Notes under the pieces: generated by a model | Told to the model about the DNA's origin: nothing | The model's input: the letters and a program-made list of their open reading frames with translations, nothing else | The model's database searches: none | Source: Phaeospirillum sp. | GTDB lineage: Bacteria; Pseudomonadota; Alphaproteobacteria; Rhodospirillales; Magnetospirillaceae | Assembly: GCA_030651575.1 (NCBI GenBank) | Contig: JAUSFB010000027.1 | Span: 248,001 to 312,000, forward strand | Reading direction: 5' to 3' | DNA length: 64,000 bases | In this document: positions 1 through 8,226 of the stretch, piece after piece | How positions within the stretch are numbered: position 1 is the first letter of the stretch | How the letters are laid out: each line of letters opens with the position of its first letter | Made by a program: the position numbers and the translations under genes

Positions 1-5
1 CAACG

Positions 6-941
6 TCAACGTAGAGGTACATTTCGTTCGCCAGACGTCCGTTGCTCAATCATTTTTCTGGTTTGTTCTCTGTAACGTTCATCGGCGGCACGGCTCTCGG
101 CTTTTTCGTTATCTTTATAAGCCTTTGTTGCCGAAATGGCTTTGGCAAGTACCTGCTCGTCGATATACGCTATTTGAATGTTACGACCCGCCTTGATTCT
201 CACGACGGGGGACATTTGTTCTACATCGTCTTGTGTAGCGATAAAAAATTTGCAGCTTCTATCTGCGCGGCCAGAGCGTGTCCTCTTTAGGGCAAAGGCC
301 ATGGCAACTGCCGAGGGGGCTTTCCACGTTGAGCTGCTTGTTGAGGATCGTACGGTACTGTCTGCCTCTTTGAGGAAATGAAGCAGCATGGGCTCCTTGT
401 CGAAGATGCTTCCCGCGAGAATACAGGTTCGTTCGTATGTGGATGCCAGATTTACCCCAAAGACATATTTTTCCTTTTTCTGGGCGTCATTATCTGCTTG
501 TAGGGTGGAGACTGTCTTGCGGAACTCGGGGTTGGCGCTGATCGCGGTCGCGCAGATTTTTGCTGCGCCTTTAAGGTCATCGCCCTCCATTGCCGCTAAT
601 ACCGCTTTACTGGTCAGCACGCTGGGAGCCACGACATTTGCCGCATCAATGATACGAGTTGGCTTCTGGTATCCCTTCTTGGCAATGGCATCAAGAATCT
701 CTCCAAAATCTCCTTCAAGAATATCAAGTCCTTCTGCAATCTTGTATTGTTCCTCCTGATATTCTTGAGGTCGGTCATAGATGAGTTTGAGCATGCAATG
801 TGATACCATTAGCGTGTCCGCCCACCTATCAATACTAACGCTGCCCTCCTCCCCAACGGCGGGCATTGGCCTTAATATCAAGGATGTTATTGTAAGTAAC
901 ATAAGTGTTATTTGTGACATGCTGCCAAGTTCTATCTTCAT
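6..941 (-). CDS. hypothetical secreted protein (311 aa)
   Basis: I do not recognise the family. The N-terminus has a short charged stretch (MKIELG) followed by a hydrophobic run of about 20 residues ending near PAVGEE, which looks like a Sec signal peptide, so a periplasmic location is likely. The body is mixed helical with a few cysteines (about residues 49, 130, 172 and 228) and a charged Glu/Arg-rich C-terminal tail. The ATG at 941 is preceded by GGAG at a suitable distance, which supports this start. It is the last gene in the leftward series formed by the two-component pair and the porin-like gene, but a gap of about 600 bp separates it from the porin. The gene model is fairly sure; the function is unknown. 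Confidence 0.6.
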   Translation of the reverse strand: MKIELGSMSQITLMLLTITSLILRPMPAVGEEGSVSIDRWADTLMVSHCMLKLIYDRPQEYQEEQYKIAEGLDILEGDFGEILDAIAKKGYQKPTRIIDAANVVAPSVLTSKAVLAAMEGDDLKGAAKICATAISANPEFRKTVSTLQADNDAQKKEKYVFGVNLASTYERTCILAGSIFDKEPMLLHFLKEADSTVRSSTSSSTWKAPSAVAMAFALKRTRSGRADRSCKFFIATQDDVEQMSPVVRIKAGRNIQIAYIDEQVLAKAISATKAYKDNEKAESRAADERYREQTRKMIEQRTSGERNVPLR

Positions 942-1142
942 GACTATCTCCGCTTATCCAAGAAGCTCTCTCGCCATTGATTGTCGATGCGAAGTCAGGC
1001 GAGCATCTGTACATGGGGGAGCTGGAATGGCAGGCCGCAAAAGCACCGGCTATAGGGCTGTGGTGTTGTCGACATATTTTGGTGATTTCGGCACGGTGAA
1101 AGGAATGAAAGTGGCCGGAACAGGTGGCGTTTCCTTCAGCGG

Positions 1143-1277
1143 CTATGCCAAGGATGGTTTACTGCGTATCGGCATTAACGAATGCGGCGATGCCCATGTT
1201 GCCTCAATATCCGTGCCGGTTGCCATTGCCGAACCGCACATCACCAATACCGAAAACCCCGCCAAAAGCTTGTGCAT
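1143..1277 (-). CDS. possible small secreted peptide or truncated gene (44 aa)
   Basis: This short reading frame has a strong ribosome binding site (GGAGGG, 4-5 nt before ATG) and starts with a good signal peptide, MHKLLAGFSVLVMCGSAMA, followed by only 25 more residues. A TACAAT hexamer lies just upstream (about 1291-1296) with a poor -35, as expected for an activator-dependent promoter. One copy of the 24-bp direct repeat lies 85 bp upstream. The mature part shows no recognised motif. It may be a genuine small exported peptide or the 5' remnant of a longer periplasmic protein. Only the start signals support it. Confidence 0.35.
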   Translation of the reverse strand: MHKLLAGFSVLVMCGSAMATGTDIEATWASPHSLMPIRSKPSLA

Positions 1278-1361
1278 GCCGCCCTCCACATCCAATTGTA
1301 GCGGACGAGTCTGTTGCATGACCCCGCTTGCGTCAGACTACAAACGCGCAGATGTCTTCGT

Positions 1362-1385
1362 TATTGTGGGAAACTACGGATTGAT
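1362..1385 (-). repeat. 24-bp direct repeat, copy 2
   Basis: On the minus strand this copy runs from TCAATCCGTAG to CCCACAATAA. It is identical to the copy at 3078-3101 and has the same orientation. It lies in the intergenic region upstream of the small secreted ORF and the 311-aa secreted protein. It may be a binding site for the FixJ-type regulator encoded nearby; that role is inferred. Confidence 0.7.
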
Positions 1386-1548
1386 GGGCCGCTGCCGGGC
1401 CAGAAAGTGGGCGGCGTTGGCTCCTACTGTTACCGCCGGTAACGGCCTCGCCGCGAATCCCTCCGCAGACCGGGGTCCGGGGCGCTCCAGCGCGCAGGTA
1501 GCTGGGGAGGAAGACGAGCATTGGCCGGGCGCAGATGCGTAATCTGTC

Positions 1549-2679
1549 CTAGAATTTGTATACGTAGAGAACTCGCGACGTGATCTCGTATACTTCCAGG
1601 CTGTCGATGCTCCTGACGCGATAGCCGACTTCGGGCCGCACACCGTTTCCGAACTCATAGCCGAGGCTTGTGTTGAACAGGTAGTCGCGCTTTTCCTCGA
1701 CATTGGGCGTGTTGTTGATGCGCAGGGTGTAGCCGACGCTCAGTCGCCAATTGCCTGGATTGACCTCCAAACCCGTCGAGATGTAATCCCGTTCCGCATT
1801 CCGCACGCCAGCCCTGTTCCAGAAATGCTGGTACTCGAACATCGGAGCCACAACGAACCCGTCGTCAATCGCCCATTCGTGCCGAACGCCACCGACCACA
1901 CCAATTTCGGCCTCGGGCAGATCAGAGTTCGTGGTGCTGATCTTCCGGGTTTCCTGCCGCAGCAGACCCGTATGCCAGGAAAAGCCCTCGACGGACGGAA
2001 GCTTCGTCCCCGTAGCCGACAGGGCAAAGGAATCAAGCTGCCCCGTGTTGCTCGGCCCTCCGTCAAATTGGCGTTTCCGCGTTCGGGTCGGTGTGCCGAT
2101 CCACGACTTGCTCATGATGGTGGTGTCGAGCATGAAGGCGCTGGCGGACATGCGCACCGTGCCGGTTTCACCACCCTTGACGTTCAGCCAGCCGCCAACG
2201 CCATTGCGATCCCATATCGCGTTGTCTTCGGCCAACTCCCTACCGAAATAACCTGGGAGCGTGAGCCAAGCCTGCCCGAACTCTGCGGCAAATCTTCCGC
2301 CATAGATGCCCCACGTATCCTTGCTGTAGTCGAGAACAAGGTTCTTCAGGTGTAGCTGCTGGTTGGCGAATGCACGGCTTTCGTCGGGATGGGGATCAAC
2401 GGCAGGGTCGTATGTGAAAAGCGTCTGGATCGAAAGCTCTTTATTGAGGCTTGCTTTTATGAATGGCTCGACAAAGACGAACAGGTCATTGCGTTGGGTC
2501 TTGTCTTCCGCTGCGTAGCGCCAGCGGTCGGCAATGAACATATTCACCGTCCCGCTAATTGATGGCTTTTGATCGCTGGCGACGTCATCGGCAATCGCAG
2601 GCGCGACACAGGCCGCAGCCGCAATAACTGAAATAAATGTATGGCCATTGATCAATTTGCGAAAAGGCGACAAGCACAT
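1549..2679 (-). CDS. outer-membrane porin-like beta-barrel protein
   Basis: The predicted 376-aa protein has an N-terminal signal peptide (MCLSPFRKLI, then a hydrophobic AAAACVAPAIA and a likely cleavage before DDV). A series of alternating aromatic/polar segments typical of beta-strands follows, and the last residue is phenylalanine (YVYKF), the usual recognition signal for outer-membrane barrel insertion. Repeated short segments such as WGIYGGRFAAEFG and LSVGYTLRIN fit barrel strands. I chose the ATG at 2679 because it places the signal sequence at the N-terminus; an in-frame ATG at 2760 would add 27 residues, and neither has a strong ribosome binding site. It lies downstream of the kinase/regulator pair and is a plausible regulated target. 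The substrate is unknown. Confidence 0.7.
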   Translation of the reverse strand: MCLSPFRKLINGHTFISVIAAAACVAPAIADDVASDQKPSISGTVNMFIADRWRYAAEDKTQRNDLFVFVEPFIKASLNKELSIQTLFTYDPAVDPHPDESRAFANQQLHLKNLVLDYSKDTWGIYGGRFAAEFGQAWLTLPGYFGRELAEDNAIWDRNGVGGWLNVKGGETGTVRMSASAFMLDTTIMSKSWIGTPTRTRKRQFDGGPSNTGQLDSFALSATGTKLPSVEGFSWHTGLLRQETRKISTTNSDLPEAEIGVVGGVRHEWAIDDGFVVAPMFEYQHFWNRAGVRNAERDYISTGLEVNPGNWRLSVGYTLRINNTPNVEEKRDYLFNTSLGYEFGNGVRPEVGYRVRSIDSLEVYEITSRVLYVYKF

Positions 2680-2693
2680 TGCGATGTTTATGT

Positions 2694-3053
2694 TCAAGAT
2701 TGTGTCCCGGACTCTTTCTTGGAAAGCTCGCCGAGCAGGGCCGCACAGGTGATTGTGCATAGGGCGCGATCTTCACACTGGCGCCTCTTTGGGCAATCCA
2801 GCATGGAGTTGATGGCGCGCTTTTGAATGTCGATATGATCGTTCCCAGCCAACGCAGGGCGTTGCCTCATGATCCTGAGCGTCTTGCACTTTTCGCCATC
2901 GCGGTCCATGGGGTTCTCACCGGGAAATTTCCAAATAGTTGGATGTCTATATTTAAAGCCAATCATGCTGCTGTCGGCGATATCAACATCTCCCCCGGCT
3001 CTTTTTTGCGCAAAATCACTGAAGTGGCCGATATGCCAGCTTGCCTGATACAT
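2694..3053 (-). CDS. uncertain small ORF (119 aa)
   Basis: This frame begins with ATG preceded by GAGGAAC and runs between the response regulator and the porin-like gene, stopping just inside the long-start version of the porin gene. The peptide (MYQASWHIGHFSDFAQ...) has no signal sequence and no motif I recognise, and its composition does not clearly look protein-coding. Otherwise the roughly 410 bp between 2680 and 3091 hold no gene. It is listed only because it would fill the gap; it may not be translated. Confidence 0.25.
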   Translation of the reverse strand: MYQASWHIGHFSDFAQKRAGGDVDIADSSMIGFKYRHPTIWKFPGENPMDRDGEKCKTLRIMRQRPALAGNDHIDIQKRAINSMLDCPKRRQCEDRALCTITCAALLGELSKKESGTQS

Positions 3054-3077
3054 TGTGTTCCTCACGGCAAGGGGCTT

Positions 3078-3101
3078 GTTATTGTGGGAAACTACGGATT
3101 G
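3078..3101 (-). repeat. 24-bp direct repeat, copy 1
   Basis: This copy is identical to the one at 1362-1385. It overlaps the last codons and the TAG stop of the response regulator gene and lies about 400 bp upstream of the porin-like start. Having the same sequence both inside a coding end and in a non-coding region suggests a functional DNA site rather than shared coding sequence. Confidence 0.7.
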
Positions 3102-3721
3102 ACGGTCTGCCGGAGTAGGAATCGGGCGGCATTGTGTATCTCTGCCAAGCTGCCCACGCTCATCTTCCCGAAGACCTGCGCCCTGTGGCACTCAGCCGTT
3201 CGCACGCTGATTGTCATGGCTGCCGCGATCTCTTTGGTGGTCAGGCCATCGACCATCAGCCAAAACGCTTCCCGTTCGCGAGAGGTCAGGCGTCCATAGG
3301 CATTTAAGGCAGTTGCTGCCCGGCCATAGCGATCACATTGCTGACGATGGGCGCTGCATGCCGCCGCGACGGTGGCGAGGAGCTTGCCGCTATCAATCGG
3401 TTTCTCGATGAAGCCCGCCGCACCAAGCTGTACGGCCTGGACTGCCGTTGGAATGTCGCCGTGACCGGAGATCATCATGACCGGGGCATCGTGTCCGTGC
3501 TCGCGTGACCGCTGAAACGCCTTGATGCCGCAGTCCTGATCCAATCTCAGGTCCAGCAGCGTACAGCCGATGGCCTTGATGTCGTGCTGTTCGATGAACG
3601 ATGCTGCGTCGGCATAGCAGTGGACCTCGTAGCCGTTCGTCCGCAGCAGCCAACCGATGGCGTCACGGAATCCCGCATCATCATCGATGATGGCAACGAC
3701 AAAGGGCACATCAACGGCCAT
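3092..3721 (-). CDS. FixJ/NarL-type response regulator
   Basis: The 209-aa protein has a receiver domain with the acidic pocket DDD (residues 13-15), the phospho-acceptor Asp at about 57 in LLDLRL, the switch Ser/Thr in MISGHGD and the conserved Lys in FIEKPID. A LuxR-type helix-turn-helix follows (LTSREREAFWLMVDGLTTKEIA, then VRTAECHR). This is the FixJ/TtrR/DctR-like architecture: phosphorylation by a partner kinase promotes dimerisation and transcription activation. I chose the ATG at 3721 because GAGG lies 6 nt upstream; two earlier ATGs sit on top of that site. It overlaps the end of the kinase gene by 11 nt, so the two are co-translated. The targets are unknown; the repeated 24-bp site nearby is a candidate. 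Confidence 0.9.
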   Translation of the reverse strand: MAVDVPFVVAIIDDDAGFRDAIGWLLRTNGYEVHCYADAASFIEQHDIKAIGCTLLDLRLDQDCGIKAFQRSREHGHDAPVMMISGHGDIPTAVQAVQLGAAGFIEKPIDSGKLLATVAAACSAHRQQCDRYGRAATALNAYGRLTSREREAFWLMVDGLTTKEIAAAMTISVRTAECHRAQVFGKMSVGSLAEIHNAARFLLRQTVNP

Positions 3722-5336
3722 GGTCATCCTCAAGCGCTTTCGGCAGCCAGCATGTTACTGACGCACCGCCCCGGTCGTCATTGGCGATTTCAAGGTCACC
3801 GCCATGGGCCGTGAGGATGGCTTTGGCGATGGGCAGGCCGAAGCCGCTGCCGGTCTGCTTGGTCGAAGCAAACAGCGCATGGCCCGCCTGAATGATGTCG
3901 TCGGGGAAGCCGGGACCGCTATCGCGGATGCAGAGGATGACTTTGCCATCCTCCTCCTTCGCCTCGACACGCAACCGCTTTCCGACAACCGGCATGGTCG
4001 CCATGGCTTCGCAGGCATTGCGGACGAGGTTCACCGCCAACTGCTGAAGCGTGGCGCGGTCGCCCAAGACGTTGGCCGAACATCCGGCCACGTCCATGGT
4101 CGTCGCCACGCCGTTGTCGTCGCACATCTGCTGCAACAGCGGCAGAACGTCGGTCAGGACGAGGCGGAACGACAGCAGCTCACGCGAGCCCGCCTGTTGA
4201 TCAAGGCGGGATTGGTTGGCCGTGATGATCCCGCTCACGCGCTCGACCTCGCGCACGATGCGTTCTGTCACTTGCGGGAGTTCACCGGGGTCGCCGCCGC
4301 CACGTTGGGCCAGGGCGTGAAGCCCCTGCGCATAGGCCAGAACGCAGGACAACGGCTGATTGATCTCGTGAGCGAGCTTGGCGGCGGTTTCTTGGGTGGT
4401 GAAGTGGCGATATGCCTTGTCCAAGGCTGTTTCCTGACGGCGTAATCGCCGCAATGCTCCTTCGCGATCCTCCACTGCACCGGCAATGATCAGGCTGAGA
4501 TAGCCGATGGACAGCATGAAGTACGGCGCACCAGCCAGAACCTCCTGGTTCGGGTCCAGCAGGCTCGCCAGCGTGATCGAGGCATTGGCAAGCAAGGTGG
4601 ACAGTGCCGCGCCAAGCACTCCGAACGCGACGGCGTTCCACGCCACCGGCAGCATGACGAAATAGGAGAAACGCCCTTGGTCGTGGCCGAGCAGCAGTTC
4701 GGCGACTTCCAGATAGAGGATCAGCGCCGCCGCCAGCAGCCCCAGAGCCAGCACACCGAAACTGCGGTTGCGGATATAGGTTCGCCATGGCCGGTTCAGC
4801 AGCAGCAGCGCCGGGGTCAAGGTCACGATGCCCAGTGCATCGCCAATGAAGAACCGCGCCACCATCGAGCCGTAATCCGACCACGGGATTGCGCCATCGG
4901 CGCAGAAGTTCAACACGTTGATCGCGGCCACCGCCGACGGGGTGGCGAGTGAGGCGATGATAAAGCGGTGGATATGGGCTTGTTTGCTGAGGTCGAGCGT
5001 ACCCACGGCGCGTCGCAGCAACGTGATGCCGAGGACATAGCCGGTTGGTGGGATCAGCCACGACAGCACCGCACCGGGATTGGTCGTGGCATACGGCCCC
5101 AGCAGTACCACGTAGCCGATGCCGACATAGGCCAAGGGCCACAATCGGGGAAAACTGAGAAGGAAGGCGAAGGTCAAGCCCGCAGGCGGATACCACACGC
5201 TGACGCCGGGGCCGACATTCATCGCCACCGCCGCTTTATGGCTCAGCACCCAGGCGAGGGGATAGAGCGCAACAACGGCCATCTGCGGCGTGGTGAGCTC
5301 CAGAGCGGCAAGTTTCACCGATATCAGTTTCCGCAA
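3711..5336 (-). CDS. MASE1-domain sensor histidine kinase
   Basis: The N-terminal half is a multi-helix membrane region of MASE1 type (PGVSVWYPPAGLTFAFLL near the start, then about eight hydrophobic helices). The C-terminal half is a histidine kinase: H-box HEINQPLS, N-box NLVRNACEAM, G1 DSGPGF and G2 GSGFGLPIAKAI. The H-box form (HEINQPL) is that of the DctB/FixL class. It would autophosphorylate and pass phosphate to the overlapping FixJ-type regulator. The start is uncertain: a TTG at 5336 has GAGG five bases upstream and puts the first helix close to the N-terminus, whereas the open frame extends to an ATG at 5483 without a ribosome binding site. No periplasmic sensor domain is visible, so the signal probably comes through the membrane region. 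Confidence 0.88.
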   Translation of the reverse strand: MRKLISVKLAALELTTPQMAVVALYPLAWVLSHKAAVAMNVGPGVSVWYPPAGLTFAFLLSFPRLWPLAYVGIGYVVLLGPYATTNPGAVLSWLIPPTGYVLGITLLRRAVGTLDLSKQAHIHRFIIASLATPSAVAAINVLNFCADGAIPWSDYGSMVARFFIGDALGIVTLTPALLLLNRPWRTYIRNRSFGVLALGLLAAALILYLEVAELLLGHDQGRFSYFVMLPVAWNAVAFGVLGAALSTLLANASITLASLLDPNQEVLAGAPYFMLSIGYLSLIIAGAVEDREGALRRLRRQETALDKAYRHFTTQETAAKLAHEINQPLSCVLAYAQGLHALAQRGGGDPGELPQVTERIVREVERVSGIITANQSRLDQQAGSRELLSFRLVLTDVLPLLQQMCDDNGVATTMDVAGCSANVLGDRATLQQLAVNLVRNACEAMATMPVVGKRLRVEAKEEDGKVILCIRDSGPGFPDDIIQAGHALFASTKQTGSGFGLPIAKAILTAHGGDLEIANDDRGGASVTCWLPKALEDDHGR

Positions 5337-5655
5337 GATGTCCTCACGCAACGGTGTGCTACTCCGAGCTAACACGAGCCGGACGAAAGGGAAAGGGCGA
5401 TGGACGCGCGCAACCGTCGTGCGTGACGGCAGTTCATTGGGTTCTATGTAAAATGCAATATGTTGGCGACAGTAATTACGCAAGCTATTTCAATGATGAG
5501 CCTCGGCATTCCTGTCTGCATCGGTGATGGGTGCGCGGCTTGGCTTTTCGCGTCCCGCGTTGGCCTGCGCGCTTCTCGTGCGGAAAAAATATTTAGAAAT
5601 ACATATTTTATTATGTTTCTGCTAACTTGTTGAAATAACGCACGGATCAACGCCG

Positions 5656-5683
5656 TTGCGATATTGAGCAATCCGCGTATATA
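5656..5683 (+). promoter_or_regulatory. possible sigma-70 promoter of the recombinase gene
   Basis: TTGCGA (5656-5661) and TATATA (5678-5683) are separated by 16 bp in an AT-rich gap of about 385 bp before the recombinase start at 5724. The rest of the gap shows no gene. Confidence 0.35.
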
Positions 5684-5723
5684 ACAATTTGCGCGCCTGA
5701 GTTGATTTCTCAAGGTTTTAGCC

Positions 5724-6299
5724 ATGAAACAGGCCAAGGTTCTGAGCGAGAACGAGCTGAAGCGAGTGCTGGCGGTGATCGCCGGACGCAAGCATGCCGC
5801 CCGCAACCGTGCCGCCCTCATGCTGAGCTTCTATGCCGGGATGCGGGTTGGTGAGATCGCTGCCCTGACGGTAAAGGACGCGCTGGACGCGGACGGGCGG
5901 GTCAAGGATCAAATCCTGCTGCGCGGCGCGATCACCAAGACCGGCGAGGCCAGGACCGTCTTCGTCGGCGACAAGCTGCGCAAGGAACTGGAGCGCTATG
6001 CCGGGTCGCTGAAGCAAGCCGACCGCGATGCCCCGTTCCTGATGACCCAGAAGCACACCGCCTTCTCCCCCAACACGCTGTGCCAGTTGTTCGCCCGCCT
6101 CTATGCCCTGGCCGGGATCGACGGGGCGAGCAGCCACAGCGGACGGCGCTGGTTCATCACCCGGCTGGCGCACAGCGGCGTCAGCGCCAAGGTGATCATG
6201 ACCCTGGCCGGTCACCGCCACCTCAGCACCACCCAGCGTTATATCGAGGTCAACGACGAGATGATGCGGGCGGCGGCCCAAGCGTGCGGGACACGCTGA
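5724..6299 (+). CDS. tyrosine recombinase/integrase, catalytic domain only
   Basis: The 191-aa protein carries the full catalytic set of tyrosine recombinases: Arg41 in AGMRVGE, Lys near 72, His138 and Arg141 in SHSGRR, His164 in LAGHRH and the nucleophile Tyr173 in TTQRYI. It lacks the usual N-terminal core-binding (SAM-like) domain, so it is about 100-150 residues shorter than a XerC/D-type or phage integrase. It opens the mobile island. AAGG lies 9 nt before the ATG. The following gene overlaps its 3' end, suggesting a small operon. It may act alone on a short site like other minimal recombinases, or need a partner; which is unknown. Confidence 0.85.
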   Translation: MKQAKVLSENELKRVLAVIAGRKHAARNRAALMLSFYAGMRVGEIAALTVKDALDADGRVKDQILLRGAITKTGEARTVFVGDKLRKELERYAGSLKQADRDAPFLMTQKHTAFSPNTLCQLFARLYALAGIDGASSHSGRRWFITRLAHSGVSAKVIMTLAGHRHLSTTQRYIEVNDEMMRAAAQACGTR

Positions 6300-6865
6300 T
6301 CGATGAGCCGATCCAACGCGCGTGGCCGCTGATCCAGGCTTGCATGAGCCAAGGCTTTCACCGCGAACTGTCGGAGTACCTGGAAGCTGGGCTGATCGAT
6401 GCGGTCAGGGCCAAGGAGCAGGCGCTGTGGAATGCGCTGAGCGATGAATACGCCATTTGCTTCGACACCCTGCCCCCAGGTGTCCGCGTCGCCATCATTG
6501 AGACGCTGGAGGCAGAAGGGCTGCCCAGCACCGATCTCTCGGCCTTGGCCCGTAACCATTACGGCACGGACAGCTTCGTGTGGGGGCCGGTGGAGTCCCA
6601 GGCCATCACATTGGCCTTCGTGCGCAAACGCATGGAACTGGAAGCCGAGACCCAGGCCGTTGCACCGCTAATCTCGCTGCTGGAGCAGTCCCACGCCTTC
6701 ATCGCCCACGAGAACGTGTTCTGGATATCGGAGCCGCCGAGGTTCATCAGCGAGAACACCATGCACTACGGCGACGGCTGGACCGTCACCGTCAGCCCGG
6801 AATTGCTGGACTGGTCGCGGCGGTTGTCGCTGAGCTCTCTCTTCGGCGATGCCGTCTTGCCATAG
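6284..6865 (+). CDS. hypothetical protein overlapping the recombinase
   Basis: I do not recognise the family. The frame opens with a GTG at 6284 inside the last codons of the recombinase gene (VRDTLIDEPIQRAW...) and gives 193 aa; an ATG at 6344 (MSQGFHREL) is an alternative start. The protein is acidic and rich in Trp and aromatic residues towards the C-terminus (WISEPPRFISENTMHYGDGWTVTVSPELLDW), with no membrane segment. The overlap and orientation suggest translation coupled to the recombinase and joint transfer with it. Confidence 0.6.
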   Translation: MRDTLIDEPIQRAWPLIQACMSQGFHRELSEYLEAGLIDAVRAKEQALWNALSDEYAICFDTLPPGVRVAIIETLEAEGLPSTDLSALARNHYGTDSFVWGPVESQAITLAFVRKRMELEAETQAVAPLISLLEQSHAFIAHENVFWISEPPRFISENTMHYGDGWTVTVSPELLDWSRRLSLSSLFGDAVLP

Positions 6866-6874
6866 GGGACCGCA

Positions 6875-7270
6875 ATGGCCGTGCTGTATCTCGGGATCGA
6901 GGGCGTTTTGCTGTGCGGCAATGGCACATTGGCACCCCATGCGGGGGAGTTCCTGCGCTGGACCATCGAGCGCCACACGCCGTTCTGGCTGACCTCGTGC
7001 ACGCAGGCCGGGATCGTGTCGGCGTTCAAGGGCTGCGCTGCGTGGGACGCGGAACTTGAAGCCTTGTTTCGGGCCGTGACAACTCTGCCTTGGACGGGGA
7101 CCAAGACCGCCGCCATCGACATGGACGTCGACTTCTACTGGATCGATGCCAACCCGATGCCAGCAGACCACCACGACCGCCGTGCCCGTTGGGTCGAGGT
7201 CGATGCGAACGTGTTTCCCGGTGCACTGCTGGCCGCAATGACGGTGGTCGATGTGCTGTGTGGAGGGTGA
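6875..7270 (+). CDS. small HAD-like domain protein
   Basis: The 131-aa protein starts MAVLYLGIEGVLL and continues with LRWTIERHTPFWLTSC, a pattern resembling the small HAD-like domains in which a beta-strand with an acidic motif (normally DxDGV) is followed by a Thr/Ser motif. Here the first Asp is replaced (GIEGVLL), so ordinary phosphatase chemistry is doubtful. It lies 9 bp after the preceding gene on the same strand and is likely in the same operon as the recombinase. It may be a binding or regulatory HAD relative; this assignment is an inference from the fold-like pattern. Confidence 0.6.
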   Translation: MAVLYLGIEGVLLCGNGTLAPHAGEFLRWTIERHTPFWLTSCTQAGIVSAFKGCAAWDAELEALFRAVTTLPWTGTKTAAIDMDVDFYWIDANPMPADHHDRRARWVEVDANVFPGALLAAMTVVDVLCGG

Positions 7271-7291
7271 CCTCCGCTTGGGCGACGGCCC

Positions 7292-7831
7292 CTATAAGAA
7301 GGTCGCCTGCTGGAAAACGGCAGGCAATTTGGTCGGAGCCTTGACCCTCAACTGCTTGTTTACGTTGAAGCGTCCAAAGACAACCTCGATTGCCGAGGGA
7401 GAAACGCCGAACTCACCAGCCAGAAAACGCACCATGTGATCCGTCGCCCGGCCCAGGCGGGGTGCCGCCGTCACGCTGATATTGAGCTGTGCCCCTTTGG
7501 GTTTGCCGATGGCATCGCGGCTGGCGCTGGGCTTGCCCAGAACATTGATGACCAGCGTATCGTCCTCCCACCAGAAGAATGGGGCATTCTCATCGGCAAT
7601 CGATCCCGGCTTTGCCCGTGGCCGCTTCATGTGGGATTCCGCTCCAGAATTTCGACGCGCTCGCGCACCCTGCCAGCTTGCTATAGGCCCGTCTGGCGGG
7701 GATGTGCAATCCGCGAGGTTCCGCCAGAACCCGATATCGGTTTCCAGAAAGGCGATGCGCTGAGCCGACTGCCGGGCAGCCTCGTCCGGTGTGAGGTCTG
7801 GGATATCACGCGGATTGGTCTGTCGCGCCAT
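7292..7831 (-). CDS. DUF167 (YggU-like) domain protein
   Basis: The C-terminal 75 residues match the DUF167/YggU family pattern: LVINVLGKPSASRDAIG, then LNISVTAAP, ATDHMVRFLAGEFGVSPSAIEVVFG and NKQLRVKAP. These are small alpha/beta proteins of unknown function. About 100 extra residues precede the domain (MARQTNPRDIPDLTPDEAA...), longer than the usual 90-110 aa of the family. The ATG at 7831 has GAGGT at a good distance; an internal ATG at 7630 would give just the domain. It converges with the HAD-like gene at its 3' end (21 bp gap). Confidence 0.7.
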   Translation of the reverse strand: MARQTNPRDIPDLTPDEAARQSAQRIAFLETDIGFWRNLADCTSPPDGPIASWQGARARRNSGAESHMKRPRAKPGSIADENAPFFWWEDDTLVINVLGKPSASRDAIGKPKGAQLNISVTAAPRLGRATDHMVRFLAGEFGVSPSAIEVVFGRFNVNKQLRVKAPTKLPAVFQQATFL

Positions 7832-7960
7832 TTCATACCTCGCGGCCCTATGGGGCCTCAGTAATAATAGCACGCGCGGGCTGGCCGGGGAGAGCAGGCC
7901 CAAAGATCAGCGATAAATGCGGAAATTCATCAAGTGATATCAATGGGCTGCCCTGCCGGT

Positions 7961-8143
7961 TCAGCGTGTCGGCAGCATTGGGTGCTGGGGCACGGTTTGG
8001 GGCGTCGATGGGGGCGGATTTCGCCGACTTGCTGCCGGGCGGGTCGCGGCCACCGCCATCGCGATGACCTCCCGCAACGTCACCTGCTGCCCCTTGAACC
8101 CAACCTCCACCATCTTATCCAATAGGTAATCATCATCCTGCAT
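7961..8143 (-). CDS. small hypothetical protein (60 aa)
   Basis: The frame has a strong ribosome binding site (AAGGAG, 7 nt before ATG). The N-terminal part (MQDDDYLLDKMVEVGFKGQQVTLREVIAMAVAATR) looks like a folded helical segment, followed by a Pro/Arg-rich tail. It is transcribed divergently from the gene at 8227, and the 83-bp gap between them contains an 8-7-8 palindrome. The function is unknown; its size and setting would suit an antitoxin-like or regulatory peptide, but no family is recognised. Confidence 0.55.
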   Translation of the reverse strand: MQDDDYLLDKMVEVGFKGQQVTLREVIAMAVAATRPAASRRNPPPSTPQTVPQHPMLPTR

Positions 8144-8176
8144 GGCCGTCTCCTTTTTGCCGCTGCCTATGCAGCT

Positions 8177-8199
8177 ATTTATGCGGACGGGGCATAAAT
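8177..8199. promoter_or_regulatory. palindromic operator candidate in a divergent promoter region
   Basis: ATTTATGC and GCATAAAT are perfect reverse complements separated by 7 bp (GGACGGG). They sit between two divergent small genes (8143 leftward, 8227 rightward), the usual place for an autoregulatory repressor site. Confidence 0.55.
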
Positions 8200-8226
8200 A
8201 CGGTGAACACCGACGGAGGGGATGGG

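Noticed and set aside
781-1542. 253-codon plus-strand frame near the left end
   Set aside because: Its first part is antisense to the secreted protein and the rest has no ribosome binding site. The small minus-strand peptide in the same region has better start signals.
5444-5821. 125-codon minus-strand frame between the kinase and recombinase
   Set aside because: It overlaps the recombinase start and consists of basic low-complexity sequence without a start signal.
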